64,000 nt of DNA. Source: Bacteroidia bacterium. Lineage in GTDB: Bacteria > Bacteroidota > Bacteroidia > NS11-12g > UBA9320. The DNA lies in assembly GCA_020849295.1 (NCBI GenBank), contig JADLGN010000005.1, positions 1-64,000 on the forward strand, written 5' to 3'. Shown here piece after piece: positions 26,603-34,756 of this stretch (position 1 is its first letter; each line of letters begins with the position of its first letter). The notes beneath the pieces were generated by a model. The model saw only the letters and a list, made by a program, of their open reading frames with translations. It was not told where the DNA came from and did no database searches. Both the position numbers and the translations under genes were made by a program.

Positions 26603-26676
26603 CGGGGTGTAGCGTAGCCCGGTATCGCGCCTGCTTTGGGAGCAGGAGGTCGTAGGTTCGAATCCTGCCACCCCGA
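26603..26676 (+). tRNA. tRNA-Pro (TGG)
   Basis: CGGGGTG pairs with CACCCCG, with an A discriminator. The anticodon stem CCTGC/GCAGG encloses TTTGGGA, giving anticodon TGG. The C at position 1 and the G18/G19-containing D loop fit proline tRNAs. It lies 65 bases after tRNA-Ser. Confidence 0.97.
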
Positions 26677-26736
26677 CTTTTAAAAAAAAGTTTTTTGAAA
26701 TATGAATAATGATTATTTATTATTCATTGCCGATTT

Positions 26737-26810
26737 GGTCCGCTAGCTCAGTTGGATAGAGCAACAGATTTCTAATCTGTGGGTCAGGGGTTCGAATCCC
26801 TTGCGGATCA
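26737..26810 (+). tRNA. tRNA-Arg (TCT)
   Basis: GGTCCGC pairs with GCGGATC with one G-T wobble, and an A discriminator follows. The anticodon loop TTTCTAA gives TCT, which reads AGA/AGG, the preferred Arg codons in this AT-rich genome. The CCA is not encoded. Confidence 0.97.
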
Positions 26811-27040
26811 CAATGTAAATTTTATTTTATTTCGTTCTGAAAAAAATTTTACAAATCATCTAACTAATCAAAATAAATTTTCATTTAATAATTTAGCTGA
26901 TTTTTACTGATAATACCTTACACAAATTATTGTAAATAATTAGCTATAGAAACTGTGTTTCTAAGCATTAAACTTAAAAAAAGTTAATATGGCTTAATAT
27001 TATATAAATAATTACTTGAAAATATTTATTTAGATATTTT

Positions 27041-29680
27041 CTATTTCTGAACTATAATTTTTGTTGAGCCTTTTTGTTTTGAGCCTGATATATAAATTAT
27101 GTAGTTACCAGATGAAAAATCAGAAGTATTAATTTTTATTTTTTTCAATCCGGGTAATTGGTTGTTCAAAGTTTGCTCATACACAATTTTACCACTTAAA
27201 CTTACTACTTTTAAATTCAAATTATCTTTCTGATTTATGCTAAACTGCACTGTAGTGTTTTCTGTAGCCGGATTAGGAAATGCATTAATATTTACTTTTA
27301 TTGATCCATCAAAATTTTTAATTCCTGTAAATAAGGTATGTGTTTCCCAAATACCTCTTCCATGTGTGGCAGCTACAATTACAGAACCTATATCTCCGGG
27401 TTTATTTTCAACCTGACGAAGTTCGAAAGTTCCAACTCTTGGAAATGGTTTACTGCTTGACAATCCTGTGTTTTGCTCAACCCATGAAACTGAAGAACCT
27501 TTAATATTTTCAGTTCCCCAAATACCAAACTCAGTACCTATTACTACCATATTATTGTTATCGTAAATAAACTCAGCATCATAAACCGGCATTTTAGGTA
27601 AATTTCCCTGAACGCTAACCCATGTAGGTACAGCAGAAAGTGCATTTTCACTAAAGTAAATATAACTTGAGTTGCCATAATTGCCTAATGTTACCAAAAC
27701 ACGGTTTGCATCATTTCTGTCAACGCCTATTCCGGTAATAAATCTACCATTGAAATTGCCTGTAATATTATCAGTAACACAACCGGGATATACTATAGCC
27801 GGGTCAAGGTTTTTCATAGTATCTAAATAATACAATTTACCGTTGCTATCTAATGGTATTTTAATTCTTACAAGTTGACCGTTTTTACCTGCAAATAAAT
27901 ATTTTCCATCATTTGATACTTCGCTAACAAATGCATTACTGAACGAGCTAATTTTAAACCAAGTAGGATTTTTTGAAAAATTAAATACGTTTTCTACCAT
28001 CCACATACATTGGTCTGCACCTACAAAAAGTCTTGTAAATGAATCTACTTCAGATAATTTAATTGGTGTATTAAATGGTGCAAGAATATAAGAGCCTTTG
28101 GTGTCAGAAACCAATTTTCCTGTTCCGCTTTCCATTTTATATCTCGGTACTCTGTTGTCTAAAAGTGAGCCAAATGAAGAACCTTTATTTTGAGAACGAC
28201 CAATATTGCCATAATAAGATTCAACTATAAAATTTGAGGAATTATTTTCTGATATTTCACATCTAAAGCCATCACCGCCAAATATTGAATTTGAACGCAA
28301 TTTATCTGAAGTTGTTTTTGAAATATGTTGTGTTCCATTATCCTGTGTACCGCCAATAATGTTTCCATCTTTGCTTGCTGCTACAGCATAAAACTGAGTA
28401 ACATTAAAGCCTAAGTTATAAGCTGCAAACTGGGTAAAATCAGTATTGGTATTTCTGTAAATTCCACCATCACATCCAACGTACATTCTTATAGGATTTG
28501 AAACAGTATCATAAGTAAACCAGTGTAAATCTGCATGAAGTCCACTATATATTTCGAGGGGTCCTTTCACTTCACTCCATTCAGCATAAGAAACTCCACC
28601 CATAAATACCCTGTTTTTGTTTCGCGGGTGAACTGTAATACAAAGGTCATAGTCTCCTTGTCCGCCTGCTCCAACATTTAATGGATTGAAAATTGGGCTA
28701 CCTCCGGGAACAATTTGTTTAAATATTACTCCACCATCAGTAGATTGATATAAACCTCCAAAATTATTACTTTGCGATGCAAGTACATATACATAATTTA
28801 TGTCTTGGGGCGAAATTGCAATTACTAATCTGTTAAAACTTAATGCAATTCCTGTAGAAGCAGTATAACTTCCTGAAACTGTTGGTGTGGTTGAACGATA
28901 AATTTTATTTCCTATATAGGCAATTACATTTCCATTGGCATCAACTTTTACATCACGACATGAACCAGTCATTAAATTTTTCCAGTTTGTACCTCCGTCA
29001 TCTGAATATTTCAACCCTGAGTTTGTTCCTGCATAAACAATATTTTTACTTGGGTCTGATGCCATTGAATTAACTTGTGTAAAAGATTTACTTGAATTTA
29101 GCTGAGTAAAAGTTTTTCCGTCAGTTGATTTAAAAATTCCCTCACCCGGAAATGCAGAACCTTCATATTGACCTTCACCCCCAAACGAACCGGTATTTTC
29201 ACCCGAGCCAAAATAAATTGTACCATCTATTGTTTGACATGAACTTTGGAAAGCCAAAGTTGTCATAGCATCATCTAATGCATTCCACGAACCGCCTGCA
29301 TTTATTGATTTAAATATACCTCCTGAAACACCTGCTGCATACAATGTGTTTGGGTTGTTTCTGTCAATAAGTATTGTGCGACAACGTCCGCCAATATTAT
29401 CAGGACCTGATTCTTGCCAAATTAATGGAAATCCTTTTTTAAACAACTTGTTGTTATTTAATTGATTTTTCACTTCCATTACATCAGATATATCAATTTT
29501 ACCTGTTATTTGGTTGGCTTTCATTTTGTACAACATTTCAAAACCAGCTATTTTGGCAAATAGTTTATTATTCATTAAATTATGAGCCGGACTGTAGTAT
29601 GTCTTATTGATATGTGTTAAAAATAAAACAGCTACAACACTTGCGGCAAATCCTACAAAAAAGTATATTGTTTTTTTCAT
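27041..29680 (-). CDS. secreted sortilin/VPS10-type beta-propeller protein with T9SS sorting domain
   Basis: The product has 879 residues with an N-terminal signal/anchor (about residues 4-22, FVGFAASVVAVLFLTHI). The central region has repeated propeller strands of the BNR/sortilin kind: GGIFKSINAGGSWNAL, GIFKSTDGKTFTQL, GLKYSDDGGTNWKNL, GLYQSTDGGVIFKQI. The last 80 residues (NAFPNPATENTTVQF, then SGKIVYEQ and SSGNYIIYISG) form a type A T9SS sorting domain, so the protein should cross the outer membrane by the type IX system and be attached to the surface or released. The enzymatic role is unknown; propellers of this class occur in adhesins and glycan-active proteins. It begins 22 bases after the lipA stop and may be co-transcribed with it. 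Confidence 0.88.
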   Translation of the reverse strand: MKKTIYFFVGFAASVVAVLFLTHINKTYYSPAHNLMNNKLFAKIAGFEMLYKMKANQITGKIDISDVMEVKNQLNNNKLFKKGFPLIWQESGPDNIGGRCRTILIDRNNPNTLYAAGVSGGIFKSINAGGSWNALDDAMTTLAFQSSCQTIDGTIYFGSGENTGSFGGEGQYEGSAFPGEGIFKSTDGKTFTQLNSSKSFTQVNSMASDPSKNIVYAGTNSGLKYSDDGGTNWKNLMTGSCRDVKVDANGNVIAYIGNKIYRSTTPTVSGSYTASTGIALSFNRLVIAISPQDINYVYVLASQSNNFGGLYQSTDGGVIFKQIVPGGSPIFNPLNVGAGGQGDYDLCITVHPRNKNRVFMGGVSYAEWSEVKGPLEIYSGLHADLHWFTYDTVSNPIRMYVGCDGGIYRNTNTDFTQFAAYNLGFNVTQFYAVAASKDGNIIGGTQDNGTQHISKTTSDKLRSNSIFGGDGFRCEISENNSSNFIVESYYGNIGRSQNKGSSFGSLLDNRVPRYKMESGTGKLVSDTKGSYILAPFNTPIKLSEVDSFTRLFVGADQCMWMVENVFNFSKNPTWFKISSFSNAFVSEVSNDGKYLFAGKNGQLVRIKIPLDSNGKLYYLDTMKNLDPAIVYPGCVTDNITGNFNGRFITGIGVDRNDANRVLVTLGNYGNSSYIYFSENALSAVPTWVSVQGNLPKMPVYDAEFIYDNNNMVVIGTEFGIWGTENIKGSSVSWVEQNTGLSSSKPFPRVGTFELRQVENKPGDIGSVIVAATHGRGIWETHTLFTGIKNFDGSIKVNINAFPNPATENTTVQFSINQKDNLNLKVVSLSGKIVYEQTLNNQLPGLKKIKINTSDFSSGNYIIYISGSKQKGSTKIIVQK

Positions 29681-29702
29681 ATTATATTTTTCTTTTTATT
29701 TT

Positions 29703-30575
29703 TTAAAATACATGTTTTTCTGCATGGTATGATGATCTAACCATCGGACCAGATTCTACAATTTTAAACCCGAGCGATAATCCATATTCCTTATATTGAT
29801 TAAACTTTTCGGGTGTTACATATTCTACAACTTTAGCGTGATTAAATGTTGGTCTTAAATATTGCCCTATAGTCATTACATCACATTCAGCATTCACGAG
29901 GTCTTTCATTATTTCAAAAACTTCCTCATCTGTTTCTCCAAGACCTACCATTATTCCACTTTTAGTTCTCATTCCGAAGTCTTTGATTTTTTTTATTTGT
30001 TCAAGACTCCTTTCATATTTAGCTTGTGGTCTTATGTCTTTATATAGACGTTTAACTGTTTCCATATTATGAGAAACAACTTGAGGTTTTTGTTTTAATA
30101 CAGTTTCTAGGGCATTCCAATCTGCTTTAAAATCCGGAATTAAAACTTCAATTGTTGTATCAGGGTTTAAAAGTTTTATAAGTCTAATTGTTTCTGCCCA
30201 CACAAAGCTTCCTTTATCATTCAACTCATCGCGATTTACCGAAGTTATTACACAATGTTTAAGGTTCATAATTTTTACTGCTTCAGCTACTCTTTGTGGT
30301 TCGCCGAGGTCATATTCTGTTGGTTTGCCGGTCAATACATTACAAAACGAACACGATCTTGTGCAAATATTGCCTAAAATCATTAAAGTAGCCGTGCCCA
30401 AACCCCAACATTCACCCATATTTGGACAACTTCCATCTTCACATATTGTGTGCAATTTATTATCATGAACTACTCTTTTTACTGCTGCATAGTTCTCCCC
30501 TGTTGGCAATTTTATTTTAAGCCAGTCTGGTTTTGTGCGTTTTGTTTGTATTGTTGTAAGAGTATCCTCTTTCAT
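29703..30575 (-). CDS. lipA: lipoyl synthase
   Basis: The product has 290 residues. The auxiliary [4Fe-4S] cluster motif is [13 protein letters not shown] (C-x4-C-x5-C, about residues 41-52), and the radical-SAM motif [10 protein letters not shown] (C-x3-C-x2-C) follows about 15 residues later. The C-terminal [13 protein letters not shown] holds the conserved RSSYHA serine that ligates the auxiliary cluster. The enzyme inserts sulfur at C6 and C8 of protein-bound octanoyl groups. Lipoyl groups are needed by the 2-oxoglutarate dehydrogenase whose E1 is encoded at 52499-55201. A -7 box lies at 30586-30593. Confidence 0.97.
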   Translation of the reverse strand: MKEDTLTTIQTKRTKPDWLKIKLPTGENYAAVKRVVHDNKLHTICEDGSCPNMGECWGLGTATLMILGNICTRSCSFCNVLTGKPTEYDLGEPQRVAEAVKIMNLKHCVITSVNRDELNDKGSFVWAETIRLIKLLNPDTTIEVLIPDFKADWNALETVLKQKPQVVSHNMETVKRLYKDIRPQAKYERSLEQIKKIKDFGMRTKSGIMVGLGETDEEVFEIMKDLVNAECDVMTIGQYLRPTFNHAKVVEYVTPEKFNQYKEYGLSLGFKIVESGPMVRSSYHAEKHVF

Positions 30576-30585
30576 TTTAAAAATG

Positions 30586-30616
30586 CAAATATATTTTTAT
30601 AAGATTTATTCGGCAA
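30586..30616 (-). promoter_or_regulatory. promoter for lipA
   Basis: The minus strand has TTG at 30616-30614, 20 bases of spacer and TATATTTG at 30593-30586, close to the phylum consensus. The box ends 10 bases before the ATG. Confidence 0.5.
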
Positions 30617-30627
30617 TAAAGAATTTA

Positions 30628-31353
30628 CTAATTGTTAAATATTCTTTTACCAAAGAGCATTTTTATGAAAACACCGTTTTGAATTGGATTGTTTTTAACA
30701 AATGCCATTATTGGCAATCCTTTTGGAAAATACTCTATAAAATATCCTGTTTCTAAGCGTTTAGGGTAATTATCAAAATATCCCCAAGTAAAACCTATTC
30801 CTAATGTTGCTGTAATTCCGGTTTTGTAAGTTGTTTCATTCAAGCCTGTCCTAAAGTCACTATATCCTGATATTGATGAAATATCTTTATGCTTTTCAGG
30901 ATTGTATTTTTCAGATACAATTATTTCAAATCCATGCCCATCAGGATAAACTTGATTAATATATACTGGCTTTAAAATTCCAAAAGCTATACCACCTCCT
31001 ATTAAAATATCAATTCCTATTCTTTGATCATCAGTAAATTCAGATATATTTTTTGAAATAGAATATTTAGCTTTTAAAATTGCTACCTTATTTAATTTAC
31101 CAAATACAAAAGGTGTTGAATTTGCTATTTCAGAATTAAAAGTTTTAATTTCTTTGGGATGTTTATACCCTGCAAATTCTATATCATATTGTTTGCCAAA
31201 GTTTTTATCTGTTTCAAGTTTTTTTTGCAATGCTATACCTATTCCCGAAAACTTATAAATAACTCCACCATAATTAGATAGCATACTTTTTTGTGAGTAA
31301 ACAAAATTACTTAACAATACAAAAATTACTAAATATACTCTGTAACTATTCAT
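30628..31353 (-). CDS. probable outer-membrane beta-barrel protein, unknown function
   Basis: I place the start at the ATG 31353 (241 residues); the in-frame TTG at 31359 is less likely. A signal peptide covers about residues 1-20 (VYLVIFVLLSNFVYSQ). The remainder has alternating hydrophobic strands with Gly and Tyr (GVIYKFSGIGIALQKKL, TLGIGFTWGYFD) and ends in FGKRIFNN, like many small Bacteroidota outer-membrane proteins. No named family is recognised. It is divergent from the OsmC gene with a compact shared promoter region, and its stop is 52 bases from the lipA start. Confidence 0.65.
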   Translation of the reverse strand: MNSYRVYLVIFVLLSNFVYSQKSMLSNYGGVIYKFSGIGIALQKKLETDKNFGKQYDIEFAGYKHPKEIKTFNSEIANSTPFVFGKLNKVAILKAKYSISKNISEFTDDQRIGIDILIGGGIAFGILKPVYINQVYPDGHGFEIIVSEKYNPEKHKDISSISGYSDFRTGLNETTYKTGITATLGIGFTWGYFDNYPKRLETGYFIEYFPKGLPIMAFVKNNPIQNGVFIKMLFGKRIFNN

Positions 31354-31356
31354 GAG

Positions 31357-31382
31357 CAAATGTAAAATTAATACTAATTTTG
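31357..31382. promoter_or_regulatory. divergent -7 boxes between the barrel protein and OsmC genes
   Basis: The minus strand has TACATTTG at 31364-31357, just before the barrel protein ATG; the plus strand has TAATTTTG at 31375-31382, 25 bases before the OsmC ATG. Both match TAnnTTTG. A 9-base inverted repeat (TGTAAAATT at 31361-31369 and AATTTTACA at 31396-31404) spans the region but may be chance. Confidence 0.45.
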
Positions 31383-31407
31383 AATTTTATAAAACAATTT
31401 TACAATT

Positions 31408-31818
31408 ATGACAAAAATTTCAGAAATTTCATATTGCGGTAATTTAAGAGTTATATCAAAACATTTAAACTCTGGCAATAAAATTACTACCGATGCTCCT
31501 ATTGACAATCATGGAAAGGGCGAAGCATTTTCGCCAACTGATTTAGTTTCTACTGCACTTGGCAATTGTATGATAACACTAATTGGTATTGCAGCAAATA
31601 CTCACAATATTAAACTTGGTAAAATTGATGCTGAAGTACATAAAATAATGGAAAGCAACCCAAGAAGAATCAGTGAAATTATTATTAATTTTAAAATAGA
31701 AGATAAAAATTTTAGCTCTAAACAGAAAAAAATTATCGAAACAGCAGCATTAACTTGTCCGGTTTCAAAAAGTTTGTCTGAAAACTTAGTACAGAATATT
31801 AGCTTTAATTATTTTTAG
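31408..31818 (+). CDS. OsmC/Ohr family protein
   Basis: The product has 136 residues, the usual length. It holds the two catalytic cysteine regions of the family: ALGNCMITLIG (about residue 54) and LTCPVSKSL (about residue 116). OsmC/Ohr proteins reduce organic hydroperoxides using this cysteine pair. The motif FSPTDLVSTALGNC resembles the YhfA-like OsmC subgroup rather than Ohr, so the physiological substrate is uncertain. It is transcribed alone, divergent from the barrel protein. Confidence 0.93.
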   Translation: MTKISEISYCGNLRVISKHLNSGNKITTDAPIDNHGKGEAFSPTDLVSTALGNCMITLIGIAANTHNIKLGKIDAEVHKIMESNPRRISEIIINFKIEDKNFSSKQKKIIETAALTCPVSKSLSENLVQNISFNYF

Positions 31819-31828
31819 AAAATCAAAA

Positions 31829-31945
31829 TTACATACTCAAACCCGGGCATTTGTCTTTTCTGAATACACCACCGCCCGATTTGCAAGAAGCCAAACCAAT
31901 AATTAATACTAAAACTGCTAAAATTAATATATTTTTATACCTCAT
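31829..31945 (-). CDS. 38-residue lipoprotein with C-terminal CPGL motif
   Basis: On the minus strand the ATG at 31945 begins a 38-residue frame ending at TAA 31829: a short basic start (MRYKN), a hydrophobic core, lipobox GLASC with Cys21, then KSGGGVFRKDKCPGLSM. A clean lipobox in so short a frame is strong evidence for a real gene. Tiny lipoproteins ending in KCPG- or KCPA-type motifs are, to my knowledge, common but unnamed in Bacteroidota. It lies between OsmC and the methyltransferase, both on the opposite strand, and its 5' end is 11 bases from the methyltransferase ATG. Confidence 0.75.
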   Translation of the reverse strand: MRYKNILILAVLVLIIGLASCKSGGGVFRKDKCPGLSM

Positions 31946-31956
31946 AGTTTTTCGAA

Positions 31957-33162
31957 ATGCAAAATAACACAATAATTAACTTATTACGTAACGATGAAAT
32001 AAGTAAATTTATTGGATTACATATAAATGATGATGCAAAAATGCTTGCATTTGATGCAAAAAAAAATAAAGATATTGATTTAAAAAGTGTTGCAAGTTTA
32101 ATTTCATTATATCAAAAGGCAAAAAAAAAATTGCCTGAACATTATAACGTTAAAGCCGCTTTAAATAAAAAAGGATTTGAACAATGTACTTCAGAAATGG
32201 TTGCTATTGCCAAATCGAAAATAATAAATACTGCAAATAAAAATATAATTAATATTACTGGCGGCCTTGGGGTTGACGATTGGGCTTTTTCTAAAAATGC
32301 AAATCAAATAATTTCTTGCGATATAGATGAAGAAGTAAATTCTTTAGCTAAATATAATTTAGAACTTTTTGAAATTAAAAACGTAAAAAGACTGCTTACT
32401 GATGGTATAGAATATATTGATAATATTGAAAAAACTGATATTATATATGCCGACCCAGACCGAAGAACAACTTTTAACAAAGCTTTCAGGCTTGAGGACT
32501 GCAAGCCCGATGTATTGAATAATATTAATATATTGTTAAAAAAATCAGATGAATTATGGATAAAAGTATCGCCAATAGCTGATATATCATATTTAATAAG
32601 AAAAGTTCCTCAAATCTGTAAAATATATGTTATTGCTCTTTATGGCGAAATAAAAGAAATATTGATTTGTTGTTCAAAAAAAATAATAAAAAACCATAAA
32701 ATAACAGCCATAAATATTGAAGATGATAATATATACGAATTTTCAGAAAGTGAAGATTTATGTATGCCAACATATAATAATGATGGAAAATACTTATATG
32801 ACCCATGCAAGTCAATCTCAAAAGCCAGTCTTGCAATTAATTATGCAAGAAGATTACAACTAAATTTAATTTCAGATAAAAGCAATTTGTATATTTCAGA
32901 CTCTTTAGTTGAAAATTTTCAGGGAAAAAAATTTGAAATTATTTCCAAGCAACTTTATAAACCTGATTTGATTAAAAAATATTTAAGGGCAAATAAAATC
33001 TCTATGGCTAATATTACTTCAAGAAATTTTTTTGAAAAAGCTGAAGATTTATGGAAACGATATAAACTAAAAACCGGGGGAAATGATTTTTTGTATTTTA
33101 CAACTGATTATGAAAACCTAAAATGGATGTATCACTGCAAACTTAATTCTTATTTGCCTTGA
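31957..33162 (+). CDS. class I SAM methyltransferase with THUMP-like domain
   Basis: The product has 401 residues. The Rossmann core shows the SAM-binding ITGGLGVDDWAF (about residues 98-109) and CDIDEEVNSLAKYN (about 117-130), and a YADPDRRTT motif (about 159-167) at the position of the catalytic loop. The C-terminal 70 residues (SMANITSRNFFEKAEDLWKRYKL, then GGNDFLYFTT) match the THUMP-like domain found in Bacteroidota proteins of this type. RNA is the likely substrate from the THUMP-like fold; the modified position is unknown. It overlaps the convergent hemD gene by 20 bases at the 3' end. Confidence 0.85.
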   Translation: MQNNTIINLLRNDEISKFIGLHINDDAKMLAFDAKKNKDIDLKSVASLISLYQKAKKKLPEHYNVKAALNKKGFEQCTSEMVAIAKSKIINTANKNIINITGGLGVDDWAFSKNANQIISCDIDEEVNSLAKYNLELFEIKNVKRLLTDGIEYIDNIEKTDIIYADPDRRTTFNKAFRLEDCKPDVLNNINILLKKSDELWIKVSPIADISYLIRKVPQICKIYVIALYGEIKEILICCSKKIIKNHKITAINIEDDNIYEFSESEDLCMPTYNNDGKYLYDPCKSISKASLAINYARRLQLNLISDKSNLYISDSLVENFQGKKFEIISKQLYKPDLIKKYLRANKISMANITSRNFFEKAEDLWKRYKLKTGGNDFLYFTTDYENLKWMYHCKLNSYLP

Positions 33163-33904
33163 TAATGTATTTTTCAAGAGCAGTAACCATGCTTGGCGAT
33201 TCTGGAGCCGGGGCGGGGATATTGTTTACAAGTCCGGCATCTCTAATTGCCTCATCTGTTGTAGCTCCAAAACCTGCAATTCGCGTATTATTTTGCTTAA
33301 ATTCAGGGAAATTTTCAAATAATGATTTAATATCTGCCGGGCTAAAAAACACAATTACATCATAAAAAACATTTGCCAAATCACTTAAGTCTGATGTAAT
33401 AGTTTTGTAAAACATTGCTTCTTTATAAACAATATTATGTTCGTTTAAAAATTCAGGGATTGTGTTTTTTCTTATATCTGAACATGGGAAAAGAAAATTT
33501 TCAGTATGATGTTTTTTAATTTCTGCAAGAAATTCTTTTTCTGTACCTCTTCCATAAAACACTTTTCTTTTGCGTAATACAGTATATTTCTGTATGTAAA
33601 GTGAAATAGTTTCATTTATACAGAAATATTTCATAGTTGCAGGAAGGTCAATTTTCAATTCCTCAACAACTCTGAAAAAATTATCAACTGCATTACGGGC
33701 ATTGAAAATTACTGCAGAGTGGTCAAGAATATTTACTTTGTTTTTTCTAAGTTCTTTGCCAGATATAGGCTCAACTTCAATAAACGGACGAAAATCGAGC
33801 TTAAGGTGTAATTTTTCGGCCAAATTGTGATATACTGTTTTTTTATCTCCCGGATTTGGCTGAGAAATCAAAATGCTTTTAACCTTAAGTAACTTTTCTT
33901 CCAT
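33143..33904 (-). CDS. hemD: uroporphyrinogen-III synthase
   Basis: The product has 253 residues with a typical HemD two-domain alpha/beta pattern: ILISQPNPGDKKTVYHNLAEKL at the start, VIFNARNAVDNFF and the C-terminal VIVFFSPADIKSLFENFP and RIAGFGATTDEAIRDAGL. It closes hydroxymethylbilane with ring D inversion in heme and siroheme synthesis. HemD is poorly conserved, but the last motif and the neighbouring DUF4271 gene, a pairing I know from Bacteroidota, support the call. It begins nine bases after the DUF4271 gene stop. Its 3' end overlaps the convergent methyltransferase gene. Confidence 0.88.
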   Translation of the reverse strand: MEEKLLKVKSILISQPNPGDKKTVYHNLAEKLHLKLDFRPFIEVEPISGKELRKNKVNILDHSAVIFNARNAVDNFFRVVEELKIDLPATMKYFCINETISLYIQKYTVLRKRKVFYGRGTEKEFLAEIKKHHTENFLFPCSDIRKNTIPEFLNEHNIVYKEAMFYKTITSDLSDLANVFYDVIVFFSPADIKSLFENFPEFKQNNTRIAGFGATTDEAIRDAGLVNNIPAPAPESPSMVTALEKYIIKANKN

Positions 33905-33913
33905 AATTGACTT

Positions 33914-34756
33914 TTAAAACAAATTCATCATCAGTTTTATCAATACTAATAATGGTATAATTTCAAGTCCGCAAAAATAAAGAATATTATAAAAAAATGA
34001 TATACCGAAAAATTGTAAAAAAAGTTGAAATATTTTAAATGACCGAAATAAGAGATAAATTCCGAGTATTGCAAAAACTACTTGTTCTAAATTATGTTGC
34101 CAAACAGGATTTTGTACATAATATATAATCATAAAAAGCGGAAGGGTAATAAGTGCAGTAAAATATCCAATACTTATTATGCTTTTTACTATAAGCACTG
34201 CAAGTTCGCTTAGTTGAAGTACATTAAGAGCTAAATACTGAAAGAAAAATTTGCTAATATATACTAATGAAACTGCAAAAAACAATAATACAAAATAAAG
34301 TAAGTTACTCGGAATTATCTGAAAACTTGTACCTTTTAAAAAATAAAAACACCAAAAAGACAGCACCAAATTATGTACAATTAGCCCGATTAACTGATGA
34401 ATATTGAATTCAAAAAATGAACGGTTTACTGACTGGCTTATTGGATTAAAATTTAAAAAACCAAGTATGGTTTGGTCATGCTTTTTTTCATTTATTCTTC
34501 TGTTTATACCGGCAAGTAAAAACGTAATACAACATACAATAAATACCCAAAGTTCGGTATTTTGTGTTCTTAGCAAAAAATTGTTTGTTTGTCTTTCAAT
34601 TTCTTTTGGTGTACTATCAACTATTGTATTTTGAATATTTGACTGTTTTGCAGTATCAATTATTGTTGTATCGGTTAGTTGAACTCCAATGCTTGTAGTA
34701 TCAGCAAAAGTATTTAAGCCAAAAATTATTGTTATTATCAAACAAACGTTTTTCAT
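33914..34756 (-). CDS. DUF4271 membrane protein
   Basis: The product has 280 residues with a signal peptide (about 1-18, ending NTFAD), a periplasmic segment of about 45 residues, and roughly seven membrane segments from residue 70 on. The stretch LGFLNFNPISQSVNRSFFEFN and the helix pattern fit DUF4271, a Bacteroidota family of unknown function regularly found beside hemD. The ATG follows the stop of the BamA-like gene with no gap, so the three genes appear translationally linked. Confidence 0.85.
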   Translation of the reverse strand: MKNVCLIITIIFGLNTFADTTSIGVQLTDTTIIDTAKQSNIQNTIVDSTPKEIERQTNNFLLRTQNTELWVFIVCCITFLLAGINRRINEKKHDQTILGFLNFNPISQSVNRSFFEFNIHQLIGLIVHNLVLSFWCFYFLKGTSFQIIPSNLLYFVLLFFAVSLVYISKFFFQYLALNVLQLSELAVLIVKSIISIGYFTALITLPLFMIIYYVQNPVWQHNLEQVVFAILGIYLLFRSFKIFQLFLQFFGISFFYNILYFCGLEIIPLLVLIKLMMNLF

